Of a stretch of DNA of 64,000 nt, positions 20,306 to 31,096 are shown one piece after another (within the stretch, counting starts at the first letter, position 1; each line of letters starts with the position of its first letter). The notes beneath the pieces are model-generated. The model was not told the origin of the DNA and searched no databases. It was given only the letters and a program-made list of their open reading frames with translations. Location of the stretch: NCBI GenBank assembly GCA_026874595.1, contig CM049314.1:14068729-14132728 (forward strand), in the 5' to 3' direction. The position numbers were made by a program, and so were the translations under genes. This DNA comes from Sipunculus nudus. Taxonomy: Eukaryota > Annelida > Sipuncula > Golfingiida > Sipunculidae.

Positions 20306-21163
20306 ATGGCATCAGCCGAAAATGAAAGATCCACAATGCAGAGACTGTTTACAGATATCATACCCGGGATTTTGGTGTCTGTTATCCTGACTGGTAACCT
20401 ATTGACCATTGTCGTTATTTTAAAGTACAAATGGCTAAGATCCAAAACGACATCCCTGATTCTCGCTTTGGGCATAGCAGACTTTTCTGTAGGAATATTG
20501 ATAATATTTGAAATAGTTTTCAGAACGTTTACGATGGCAGAAAAACTTGTATCATTTGCCATAGTTATCGCCACTGGAGCCTCGGCTAGACTTATATTAG
20601 CTATAGCTATCGAAAGATATATCTGTATTGTTCATCCGCTTAAATATCAGCGCTTGCTGACAAAAAAAATGTTGGCAGCCATGGTCATTGTGTGTTGGTT
20701 TTTACCGTGCCTTGCAACATCAGCTATTGCATTTTTGCAACACGTGGAACTAGAAGACAAATTGTATTACGCCATAGCATTTGAAACTGCCACTTATTAC
20801 GTCACTGGGATAATAATGATTGGTTTATATTTCAGAATATTCCTGGTAGCCCGAGACCACGCTAGGCGTATCCGAGACGTGTTACGTCATCAAGATCAAC
20901 GCCATTGGTCAATATCTGATGTGAAAGCCACCAAGACGCTTGGGCTCTTGTGTTCTGTCTACGTTTTACTGTGGCTGCCTGGAGGTGTATTGGATTTTAT
21001 TAAAAATCCTGGTCGGAAAAATGTCATTCCTCCGGACCTGTATCACGCTGCAGTGTGCCTGGGATATTCTAACTCGGCAATTAACGTTTTCATATATGCC
21101 CTGAACAAAGACTTCAGAAAGGCTGTTATGATGTTATTTAAGTGTAACAGAAGTCAGCATTAA
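20306..21163 (+). CDS. class A (rhodopsin-like) G protein-coupled receptor, single exon, 285 aa
   Basis: Seven-helix plasma-membrane receptor; ligand unknown. Landmarks: GN at residues 30-31 (helix 1), LALGIAD with D59 (helix 2), ERYICIVHPLKY from 103 (helix 3), W131 (helix 4), LLWLP (helix 6), NSAINVFIYALNKDFRKA from 256 (helix 7 and helix 8). The usual DRY is ERY and the usual NPxxY is NVFIY (260-264), so the helix 7 proline is lost. There is no cysteine at the top of helix 3 or in extracellular loop 2, so the canonical disulfide is absent, as in the melanocortin/lipid receptor group. The N-terminus is very short with no glycosylation site. The start is the first ATG of the frame and leaves helix 1 complete. 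Intronless; flanked by a MITE upstream. The family is certain, the subfamily is not. Confidence 0.93.
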   Translation: MASAENERSTMQRLFTDIIPGILVSVILTGNLLTIVVILKYKWLRSKTTSLILALGIADFSVGILIIFEIVFRTFTMAEKLVSFAIVIATGASARLILAIAIERYICIVHPLKYQRLLTKKMLAAMVIVCWFLPCLATSAIAFLQHVELEDKLYYAIAFETATYYVTGIIMIGLYFRIFLVARDHARRIRDVLRHQDQRHWSISDVKATKTLGLLCSVYVLLWLPGGVLDFIKNPGRKNVIPPDLYHAAVCLGYSNSAINVFIYALNKDFRKAVMMLFKCNRSQH

Positions 21164-21603
21164 TGAAAACTTTGGAATCAGGACTTTGGTATTCTAAAAC
21201 CCATATTGGAAGTTGTAAGCCCGCACTCAAAGCCACATGCTGAAAATCGTTCTGAATTTCTTCATAGAAAGACCTTTATGTCCTTGTCAGTATCCGAATA
21301 ATATGATTATGTTCCGTTCAATATCATTTTATGTATCTAAATATACCGGCATATTACAAATAGCATGTGGTGAAACGTCCATTAGGAAATACTTAAAGGA
21401 ACGTTTCAGCATTTTGTTCAGTAGGTATCAAAGGTTGATGAGGACTGATAATCAGCATAGTCAGGGATATTAATGGGCTATCAGAAGACCTAGTATCCAT
21501 TGATAATTGTGATGTTTATACAGCCTTATACTGGATCTCTCATAAATGGGTTTGAAATTGCTCGATAGAAACGATGGTCAGATTATGTTTATGTGTGTCT
21601 GGA

Positions 21604-21609
21604 AATAAA
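21604..21609 (+). terminator. candidate polyadenylation signal of the GPCR gene
   Basis: AATAAA about 440 bases after the GPCR stop codon; the first canonical signal I found downstream. Confidence 0.35.
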
Positions 21610-21774
21610 TGCTTGCGTTAAATGATGACATGCATAATAATGTCACATGTCAGGTCACCATTATCATCAACTCCAATAACAGCTTGTATCAATGATGCGA
21701 CAATGGGTCAATGAATATGTATTCGATGATGTCATTACAAACTCTGTATAAAAAGCATGCATGGTGCGCATTTC

Positions 21775-21776
<2 letters not shown>

Positions 21777-21808
<32 letters not shown>
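21777..21808. repeat. GA dinucleotide microsatellite
   Basis: Uninterrupted run of about 14 GA units. It creates Leu/Ser shadow frames on the minus strand only. Confidence 0.95.
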
Positions 21809-21813
<5 letters not shown>

Positions 21814-24800
21814 GGAGACAACCCTTCTGCTGTAACAACATTGTGAACTGGTCTTGAATAAAGGGGAAGCGTCTACCAAACTCGTCTTGTGTCTCTCTCA
21901 TCCTGTGTTACAAGTGACACATGCACAAAAACAACCTTGTAACAATACTAGTGATGTATTTAGAAGCTCCAGTACATTAGTTTTGGGAAATAATTACTTT
22001 AAATAAAAAGGCAGGATTTTATACCTGTGATTCGCCGGAGAGTGTGTCAGGTACTGCGGTTATATATATTATCTTAAATCAACTACAGTATAAATGGCAG
22101 TTGGTGAAGTAGGTCCCCAGTTCGTGTTATCAGTTTCTGAAAGTGGACATGGAGGACCTGTCATATTACAATCAGGGACATATTTTTTTTTTTGTATGTA
22201 CATCTGCAGAGTTCCATTTTGGTTTAGGACTACGTGACAGGGCGGTAGCATTGGCTTCCTATCAGAATATTTTTTATTATTTTTATTTTGTATCCTGGTG
22301 TCACCTAGTCTCGTCGTCTATCGCACCTGGGGGTCTTGAGTTGTTTGCGGGTCTATGTATTGGCCACACGGACAAGTGTTTGTCCCAACAATGCTCAACC
22401 TTTTCATGCCAGACCTAATATCCCTTTCACACACAAAATGGTTTAAAACGGTCAAATCGGTTTCAAACCGTGTTGTGCGTCCACACAGGCATCTAGCACC
22501 AATGGATGAAGTGAAAATTTCACATATGGATCAATGTAACAACATGCTGACACAAGCATTAGCGCTTGCGCAGTAACTAAGTTGCTGCTAAAAACTGGGT
22601 CCAAACTTCCTTGGCCTTCCTCCTTGAAATGAAAGTGGTTTGGTTGTGAAGGTTTTCAATACAATCGTCTACAAATGTTATTCGGGCGGGCCTGGGGTGG
22701 TTAAATTGGGGATACAGAACGGCAGTTGAATAAATGGGGTACACCGGAATAACAAAATACGATATTTTAAGTTTAAGTCCACAAAAAAATGACAGAAAGG
22801 TCGGCCGAATTATAATGGTTGTTTAGTTACGCCCAGTTGTGAGTATACCGCCAGTGTTTGGGAAGCGTCTCAGGAAAGAGACCCAGAGTTGCTGGCTACT
22901 TTAGCTTCGCCGTTTCGTTATATCCCCATCCCCATCTCAAGCCTATAGTATCCAACTACCCCCCCCCCCCCCCATACCCCTGGTCTCTCACCTGTTTATC
23001 AGATCCCCAGGTGGAAGAGCCCAATGTCTCTATAGGGGTTTATGTTGAGGGGCAGATGGGATACCATGGTATCCTCCACTCTTTCATTAATAGGGACAGT
23101 CCATTGTTGGACGAAAAAGAACTGCGACCTCCAGAGAAAAAAACCCGGCCGGACAGTTTGGTTAATGCTTTATCAAAAAAAATTCAAGAGATTTCTCTGC
23201 CTTTCCAAACCAAAGTCTGAAAGTATGTATTTCCTTTATGATATGTTTTAAGTGTTCCCTCCACCTAAATGGTAGGGAAGATTATAAGAAAACATGAAAT
23301 ATAAAAAGCATTCAACAATAATATATATGCATATGTCTGGCACATGCATTACCTCAGCGCATATATTCCAATAGCGACCTGTCCATATCGCTGCACGCAG
23401 TATGGCAGCATCCGCAACACATTCACCATGACAAAATCATCATAAATAAAGGTTATATACGTTAAACTAACACCATATATAACTGCACTATTGCTCTGAA
23501 AGTGACTGGTATGTATATTATTAAAACGCATGCGGGCGGCCCTGAGTATGAGAATTCGAGCATTAGCCTACAACTGTCTATTTCTATAGACACATCCGAT
23601 GTTTGCAAACAAAGCCCCCCAACTGACGCATGGGCACTGGGCCGTAAGGCAAGAAGCACAGCCCAGCTTGACCGCCAGCCATATAATCAGCACAGTTTAC
23701 CTATATAATAGCATCAATGTATCATTGATCAGTATCAAAATAAAAGACACTGCCATGTCCCACAGTAACTTTATTATCCCAATTAATTAGGCTACAATAA
23801 ACCCATTGAAATAAAAGGTTCAAGCCTAGGCTATTTACTGCAACTGATCATATTTGGTCAGTTCTATCAGAGATGACACTTGTGACTATAAGATCGTATA
23901 GGGCAGAAATGATAAAGTAGTTTAAATCTCTAAGAAGACTTGTCTTCCATATAGCTTATAAAACTTGAAAATATGTTCAATTTTAGTGAAATAAAGTTTC
24001 ATGATTTATAACAGTAGCCTATAACTTGCATGAAAATACACTTATTCGTGCAGTTTCCCCTTAAAACTAATACTACAGAATATACAAGAATACTCAACTG
24101 TTAATTCAGTCTCCTCTCTAAAACTCAATTTAATAGTGCCACGTAGATTTAAATTTATATATGTATATCATAATCTTGCTAATTTGCAAAAAAAAATTGT
24201 GCTCATCATAGGCTTATACATGTATATTTGAGTGTCAGTAGTGCTGTAACAAGTGAGGTCTCGTACTGTAAAAAAAAACTGCAATCAAACTTGAACGATA
24301 TTATGTTTTTTGGGACCAACTGCCACTGAGGAAAACATATTGTCCACTTACAAAAATGCGCTCCCTTCTTGACTGCTTCATAATTTGTATGGCTTATAAA
24401 AAAAAGAGTCTAAACTGCCCCATCCCCCGGACCAATAAATATTAGAAATGTCATCAAATCCCTGCCAATTAATCACTATACATATCTTAATGCAAATCCT
24501 TATTTCAAACAGGGCAATAATGCACCTCCCACCAAAAACTTCCATATTTTATATTATTAATGTAGTATTTTGCAAAATATATGATTGGTGTCTTCCAGCA
24601 CCTTGCCTTGGTTTCCACTATAGTATATTTAAAATAAATATCACTATATATAGTACTACATATGAACCATGAATGATAAAAAACTTTGCAAATTTTTTAT
24701 ATATTCAAATTATTATTGTTATTATAATAATTATTGCCAGAAGAGTAACTGTAAAACAATGTAAAGAATGGTTTATGTTGCAGTATTATTGTGATCAGTT

Positions 24801-25914
24801 AAATAATTACTGAGGTGTTGTAGTCGATAAATGCAACGGGGTGTGTTTTCTTTTGAAAGAGAAAGCAATTGTGTTGGTTAAGTTTTTATGTTAAATTGTG
24901 GTTAAAAATTTTTGGCGTAAGATTAGAATATAAATTAAAATAAAATAAAATTGATTATAACTGTAAGAAACATTAAAAATATATAAATTTGCTAGGGGTT
25001 GTCCTTTCTATTAGTTTTGATATGAAGGATATTCATATTATTATTAAAGTTATTATTATGATTTATTATTGATGATAATAAAAATAATAATAATAATAAA
25101 AATAATAACACTAATATTATTATTATTATATTTAATATTTTTATTTTTATTACAAGAATAAGATACTATATGATAAAAACATTTATTGAATATTAAGTGA
25201 AGAAGGTATATATCTGTTACAGATAATGAGTCTCAAATTAACGTAATTAGCCTTAGCAAAATGAGTTATGTCATCAAGTAAAGCTTCCATGGACATTCTT
25301 AACTTGGATCAGCTGACAGACAGGTCTAAAGTCAAATTTATTCTTATGTAAAGATTTTATATTTAGAAGAAAAAAACAACAACACTGAAATGTGATTTGT
25401 TGTGGGAAATGATCCACCAAAGTGAAGGCTGTACTCCCTTCACGGCATTTATAACGTTTACTCCCGCCAACAGGGAGGTATATAGGCCTTGACAAGAAAG
25501 TTTGACATTTCTTCTGCAGATTAAGTGAATAAAATTTTCCATGTACGTCACATTATGGAAATGCAGTTGTGGTAGGAAAGCATATTACAAATATATAGAA
25601 TGAAGCGTGAAAACCTAAATGTTAAAACCTCTTGATTAGCCATGACTAAATGCAAGGATGTTAAACACCAGGTGGGATTGTCAGCTGCAAGTTTAAATGT
25701 TCTGGGGAAGGCCTCCTGGAGTTAAAATGACTATTTAATTGTAGGGACACTAGAATGACATGTTTATGGTGTTTGATATGGAATATGACACTAAACAGTG
25801 AGAAAAAGGAAGGATAACTGAGACTGGTAATGTAGTGTAAATGGCTTGTCCAGTGCCTGCCGCGGTCCATGTTTTGCCTTACAGAGCACCACGTGGTCAT
25901 TGACCTAGTTTCTG

Positions 25915-25943
25915 TGACGTCACGATCGGATGTGTCTATATAG
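25915..25943 (+). promoter_or_regulatory. possible promoter: CRE (TGACGTCA) and TATA-like TATATAG
   Basis: A perfect CRE palindrome TGACGTCA at 25915-25922 is followed about 15 bases later by CTATATAG, with an E-box CACGTGG at 25890. The spacing would fit a start site near 25970. No convincing coding exon follows: the frame at 25977 lacks an ATG start. Inference only. Confidence 0.25.
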
Positions 25944-26342
25944 CTTGCTGTCAGGGCAGTTGTCCGTCAACAGGCTTTGGTGTTATCGCTGTTATTGGCA
26001 ACTGTGTCCCCTGTGTTCAGCCTTGATGAACATATCCATAAGCGTATGAGTCAGAACATACTTTCCTGCAAAAGAAAACAGCAGCATCTACTCCTCACAA
26101 AAATGGCACGCACGATATATAATAAACTCGGAAAAATATATCAATATCCGCATATTATAATGACCTGTATTATAATAATGCTGAATAGTATTACTTAATC
26201 AATGGTTGATTTCATATAATAAAAATGTAGCCGTCACCTTGAACTACATGAACTCCACGGATAATAACATATTGGGATATTACTGGGACTATGTAACTCG
26301 TAATACCTATAGATATCTGGTGGACACTGGATTTTTTTGTGT

Positions 26343-27239
26343 TATTATTTTGGAAGTGGCTAAACAACCGGCAGGGTGCCAGCAGTTTAGTCCACAGGCT
26401 AATCAGCCGGCAGGGGAAATTGACCTTGCCAGCAATCTACCCCCCCCCCCCCCCCGGCCAAACTGCCGACAAATTATTGTATGCTCTATTAAGACTATTT
26501 CAGTCTATTTCAGTGTTATATAGTTATACTCTGTACTTTCCATTATCATTATTATTTGGACAATGAGCTGACAATATAGTGATGACTTACCAAATTATCT
26601 ATTTTGCTGGTCTATATGTAATAAGTATGTTGAGTAATAATGAGTAGGTATTAAAAGTGCACATTTGTGATACTTACAGGGTATTTTTATATAAATTTTC
26701 TGATAAAAATTGTAATATTTACAGAATAGTTTATAGATTTTGTCATAACAATATACCAGAAATCTGAATGTGTGTCCAGAGACTGTTTATAGTTTATACA
26801 CTAGTGTGCTTATGAGCAAACAAATAATTAGTGTGTGAAAACAAACTCAGGTTATGTCAAATAAATAGCCAAAGGGTCAGCTAATTACTTGATCAAAGGT
26901 ATAATCACACAATCTTACACAATACTCAATTAAAGTTGCTGAGCCTAGCTATTGTGTTGTGAGATGATGCGAGAAATATCCACACCAAATAGAATTTCTT
27001 AAGAAAAGGCTATCAAAATATATAATTTGGTAAGTCAGCACTATAATGTCAGCTCATTGTCAAAATGATAATGGAAAGTACAGAGAATCACACTGAAATA
27101 GAGCATACAATGTTACATTCAACAGTTCAGCCAGTGGGCTAAAGACTTAAGGGCAAGGTCAGTATTCCCTGCCGGCTGTTTAGCCTGTGGACTAAACTGC
27201 CGGCACCCTGCCGGCTGTTAAGCCACTTCCTATTATTTT
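26343..27239. mobile_element. Mutator-like (MULE) nonautonomous element with long inverted ends and 9-bp TSD
   Basis: The element 26352-27230 (879 bp) is flanked by a perfect 9-bp direct repeat TATTATTTT (26343-26351 and 27231-27239). Inverted arms span about 26352-26610 and 27008-27230, opening with GGAAGTGGCTAAACAACCGG versus GGAAGTGGCTTAACAGCCGG. They continue through TTTAGTCCACAGGCTAA and later GACAATGAGCTGACA. Long inverted ends with a 9-bp duplication are the hallmark of Mutator-like elements. The left arm holds a 16-bp C-run absent from the right arm. No transposase gene; the centre is AT-rich. Confidence 0.85.
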
Positions 27240-28848
27240 CGCCTTTTAATATGAACATATTATACACAGTATATACAACGACTATAACACGCATATATAT
27301 ACTACACACACACACACATATACATAAAAAATACCTTCGTACACCAGCATATATCAAATGCGAGCAACTACGAAAAGGGGATAGGGAAAAATACTGAGAC
27401 ATGTCAGTATGAACATAATATACAAAATGTAACGTAAATGATGATTAAGATAAAATTTGTACACTTTGTGGATGATCATGTTTGAACAAAATGGGGGGGG
27501 GGGGGGTTATACTATATTAGATTTCCATATCCTGTAGGTGCAAATTAGCATATAGTCTGCGCTGTGTGCGTTTCTTGGTAATCTACGGGGAGGGACATAA
27601 GGTTTTTCTTCATCTGTTATGCGCTGCTTTAATTCTGACTGGACAATCATGCAGCTGCCACATGATAAGCTTGGCCGCACTCAAATCATATTCACCATGC
27701 ACGGTCCAAGTCAAGAGGTAAGTGTGCCGGATATTGCGCTTGGACTTTGGCCGGACGGCCAGTTTAAGATCAGCTGTGGTCTGTGACAGAGGGTGACAAG
27801 GGTTTTCTTGCTCTGTGTCATTATCGAACTGGATGGAAACATGATTAACTGACCGTTTGGTGAGTTCAAAAGATCAGGGTGAGCGGAGCCCCAGGATTTT
27901 GATTTCTTGTAGGAGACTAGGTAATCTGCTGGCCTCGATCATGATCGACCCCTCTGGCCTTTCGATATGATTACGCAATTTGGCCAAATTAAGTTCTATA
28001 TGATTCAGTTGAGTTCAGTGCCTTTGTTCAATTTTGACTGTTGTAAATGTTGTTGACGGTTTCTGATACTAATTGAAGGACCCTGTATTTACTTGTTTAC
28101 CATGGAGTTTCTTGGACTCCAACTGGCCGACTAGTCCGACCTCCGCGATCGCTTAGATATATTAATTGATTGCATAACCTTTGATATATGGACCCTTTTG
28201 CTGGCGCCCATTTTCCCATGGCTTAATTTACGGGTGGAGCCCTGGGTGCGATGTAAAATCCAACTTGGATCGCATATACTGGTAAATGTCAAGGGCTTTC
28301 TGATTTTAAAGCAAATGGTCTCCCTCCTGAAGACTATGCGCCGTCATTAGATTCTGGGACTTAAGTGCCTCTCATAACTTCTTTCATGGTGGCCTCATTG
28401 CCGCCTAAATCTATATCTACGCCAGGTCCGTTGCGCGTAAGCAAGCTCGGGTTTTAATGAAAGAAATCCCTGTGATAGGTTCGATTGAATTGATCACTGT
28501 ATACAATTAAGTTTGTCACATCAAACTAAATCTGGTCCCCAAGGGAGTCAACTATACCTTTTGGAGGAGCTGGCTTGCCATCTTCGCTTCAGTCCGGCTG
28601 TGTGCAGCGTTGGATGAATAGATGAGATTTAGTTGTACACATACATGTATTTACTTTATAAAATCAACTATTATAGTTTCTCGGTGGAACATACGGCAGA
28701 AACATTGCGAATAATTTGCTTTTAAATTTTGTAAATAATGATAGAAAAAGGTTCGTATCGCTACTTACAAAGGAGGCTTGTATAGCAGGCACGCTCGCCA
28801 AATGGAGGATTTTACTCAGAATAAAACACAACAACACGAAAATTAAAG
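27240..28848. other. intergenic, unrecognised, locally GC-richer stretch
   Basis: An AC run near 27305 and a G-run at 27490-27506. The stretch 27600-28620 is less AT-rich than its surroundings and looks like old imported sequence (possibly LTR or other element), but I found no protein motif or terminal repeats. Confidence 0.35.
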
Positions 28849-29289
28849 GTGTCTATTCACCTACCTTTTGAAAAAGAAGGTAATTTATGTGATTTCTGAC
28901 TTCCTCTGTGTATATGTTAATGCTGTAAGAGTAATGTTGGTTGTGAAAAGTTCCTATAACGCCTTAGTGTAGGATGTATCAACTTGTTTATCAACAACAT
29001 GTTTGTAAATACAGCAATGGTCACAAACAGGAAAAAACATGTAACCTAGGGTGGTAGGTTGCATATGTGCGGAGGTAGAAATGTCACTTGTTGCAAAAGC
29101 TCTGGCTTATCTGACTTGCTGCAGATCCCCTTGTGGAATTCTTTTAATTATTATTTTGGCGGACCCTCACATATTATAAACACGTTGATATAAACTATGC
29201 GCCTATGTGCGATGATATTCACGTTTTCTGGTCTATTTTGTAAAAGCTCCAAGGGATTATCTTTAGTTAATAAAGGTCAGATCGGTGAT
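28849..29289. repeat. dispersed repeat, copy 1 (pair with 58013-58466)
   Basis: About 440 bp closely related over its whole length to 58013-58466 in the same orientation. Shared blocks include GACTTCCTCTGTGTATATGT, GGTGGTAGGTTGCATATGTG and GCTCCAAGGGATTA. No inverted ends seen; class unknown. Confidence 0.85.
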
Positions 29290-29337
29290 TAGGCTTTCAT
29301 CAATTGTATGTCCCCTGTGAAAATTGTCAATTAAATG

Positions 29338-29391
<54 letters not shown>
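29338..29391. repeat. TA dinucleotide microsatellite
   Basis: Run of about 26 TA units directly after the dispersed repeat. Confidence 0.95.
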
Positions 29392-29392
<1 letters not shown>

Positions 29393-30398
29393 TGTATAAT
29401 ATATACCTGCAAGAGTTGGCTTATATTCTTGGCAAATGTGTCAATAGTATCCCCATCTTCCACTAGATGGCAGGACTGTATGTTAACACATAAGATTTTT
29501 ATAACAGTTGCAATGCGTAGGGCCATGGAAAAAGAACTTCTTGCGGATGGCAATAATACCTTTGCTGACATGTAATGTATGTTCCCTGTGTTATTTGTCA
29601 TTTAAATACAGCATTTGATGCACAAATAATATCAAAATGGATAAGACGCGTCTATATGGTATGTTCCTCATTGTTCGAGGACATCGCGCCCTCCCACGGT
29701 GGGGAACATTTTAAACATTTATTTTGTAAATGGGCACATTTCCTTATAAAAATTGTGAATGTTTCAGTTGATTATGGCCATATACAACATTTTATTTTAT
29801 TTATTTTTTGGGGGGGGGAAGGGGGGGGGGGACTATATATATATAGACAATATATAGGCCTATACCAGGGATCGTATACATGTACTTTGAAATTTTAATA
29901 CAGGTTTGCCTTTCCGCAGAAAAATTTACCTTAATTTCCGCTGAAGATGCACCCTTCAATCAAATCAAACCTTCATTCACATTTCGCTAAGTGTACTTCA
30001 CCCGTCTTACATGCCATCATACATGCACACTTGCATGTTAAAAGAACTGAAGTTTAGTAACACTGCTATATCAGAAACACGATCGTGCAGTGAATAAAAC
30101 AACAGGAAAATACAGGAGATGAGAGCCTGAATGCCGGAAAGTATATATCATAAATATAGGAAAAAGAGAGAGTCGGTGGAGGACCACACGTAAAATGTTT
30201 CGTTTTTGTGTAATGTACGTTTGTTACTACTTATCGGCTACTTATGAGGAAAACTTATAATATTCACCTTTCCAATGGGTTGGTACAAAATGCAAATTGC
30301 CTTTCCGTGCACGTTCTGAGACAGGCGGAAAGGCGTTGTCACGACACCTGATATTATAACCCCCCCACCCCCCCTCCCAAATCCAACGTATATATATA

Positions 30399-30797
30399 TC
30401 GTGGTTGGTTGAATATTCGTGAGCGGGATAAATTTCACGATTTTCACTTTTCTTGTTTCGCGATGGTTACATTTTCGCGATCTCGCAAAACAATACTCTA
30501 CGTAGAGCATATCAGTTATTATATGAATTAATGAAACGAAATGATAATGTGCGAAACATGGTAACAATCGGACGGGTACTCAAATGAGCAATGACCGAGC
30601 TGGAATTATTGTTCATTATTCTCAGATATTTTTTTTAATAGATTTGATTGCGATCATATATGATAGCTAGCAATCTTTTTCCTCTTGACTTGACTTTGAC
30701 GATGGATCCCTATTTTTCACGAAGGTTTGAAATTCGCGATCATTCCTTCTCATGAATATCGCTAATTTGAAACCCTCGGGAACAAAAATCAACACAG
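30399..30797. mobile_element. mariner-like MITE (decayed) in the ABCC 5' flank
   Basis: The interior is homologous to the better preserved MITE at 62561-62940 (shared order of CACGATTTTCAC-, TCGCGATGGTTAC-, TTTTTCACGAAGGTTTG- and TGAAACCCTC-like blocks). Ends CGTGGTTGGTTGAATATTCG and CAAAAATCAACACAG are degraded inverted repeats. The 3' end is about 225 bases before the ABCC start codon, so it probably contributes promoter or 5' UTR sequence. Confidence 0.7.
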
Positions 30798-30936
30798 TTG
30801 TTATATACATATGAAAATTTGAAACAAAACCTTCAAACCGTCGGCACACAAAAATAATGATGAAACGAACGATGTGAATATTTTACATTACTAGTGAATG
30901 TTGTATTATCTCGCACGGCGACCCCGCGTCTTCAGG

Positions 30937-31096
30937 CGCCACTGACCATCGAGGAGTTGATGCTGCAGGACCACGGGTCACTCGTCAGGCCGCTGATGGT
31001 GTCCTAAAACATCTGAAGAAAAATGGACGAAAATCAGAGACAGATAAAACCAGATCCCGAAGCCAAGGCCAATCCTTTATCTAAACTGTGTTTCTG
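30937..31096 (+). CDS. ABCC4-like: ABCC transporter exon 1 (5' UTR plus first 74 coding bases, ATG at 31023)
   Basis: Coding starts at ATG 31023 with [20 protein letters not shown], then KLCF, and runs into donor GTAAGT at 31097 (phase 2). NPL--A/S----F-WLNPLF is the N-terminal pattern of MRP4-type ABCC proteins, completed by the next exon. An in-frame TGA at 31014 supports this start. The bases upstream may be 5' UTR from an acceptor at 30936 (GCGTCTTCAG) or from a nearby start site; the exon's 5' limit is uncertain. Confidence 0.85.
30960..31007 (+). CDS. upstream ORF (15 codons) in the ABCC 5' leader
   Basis: ATG at 30960 opens MLQDHGSLVRPLMVS and stops at TAA 31005-31007, 15 bases before the ABCC ATG. 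It would be translated before the main frame if this region is in the leader. The frame is open 5' to the acceptor-like CTTCAG, so it could instead be an exon tail of another transcript. Confidence 0.35.
   Translation: MLQDHGSLVRPLMVS

Larger units (their letters stand above)
21164..26342. other. intergenic, no gene recognised
   Basis: AT-rich, with a GA run, a C-run near 22962-22975, ATT/AAT-rich stretches near 25030-25150 and the CRE/TATA motif at 25915. A 120-codon open frame at 22858-23220 has no recognisable domain and starts without an ATG. Confidence 0.45.

Noticed and set aside
22858-23220. 120-codon open frame with a proline run
   Set aside because: No ATG at the start, the Pro run comes from a C microsatellite, and no domain is recognisable. 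Kept only as a possible exon or repeat remnant in the findings.
25977-26198. Small secreted peptide with signal-like start VLSLLLATVSPVFS
   Set aside because: The frame begins at TTG, with no ATG in a suitable place, and nothing supports an upstream exon.
27600-28620. LTR retrotransposon remnant
   Set aside because: Composition differs from surroundings, but no paired LTRs, primer site or protein motif could be identified.
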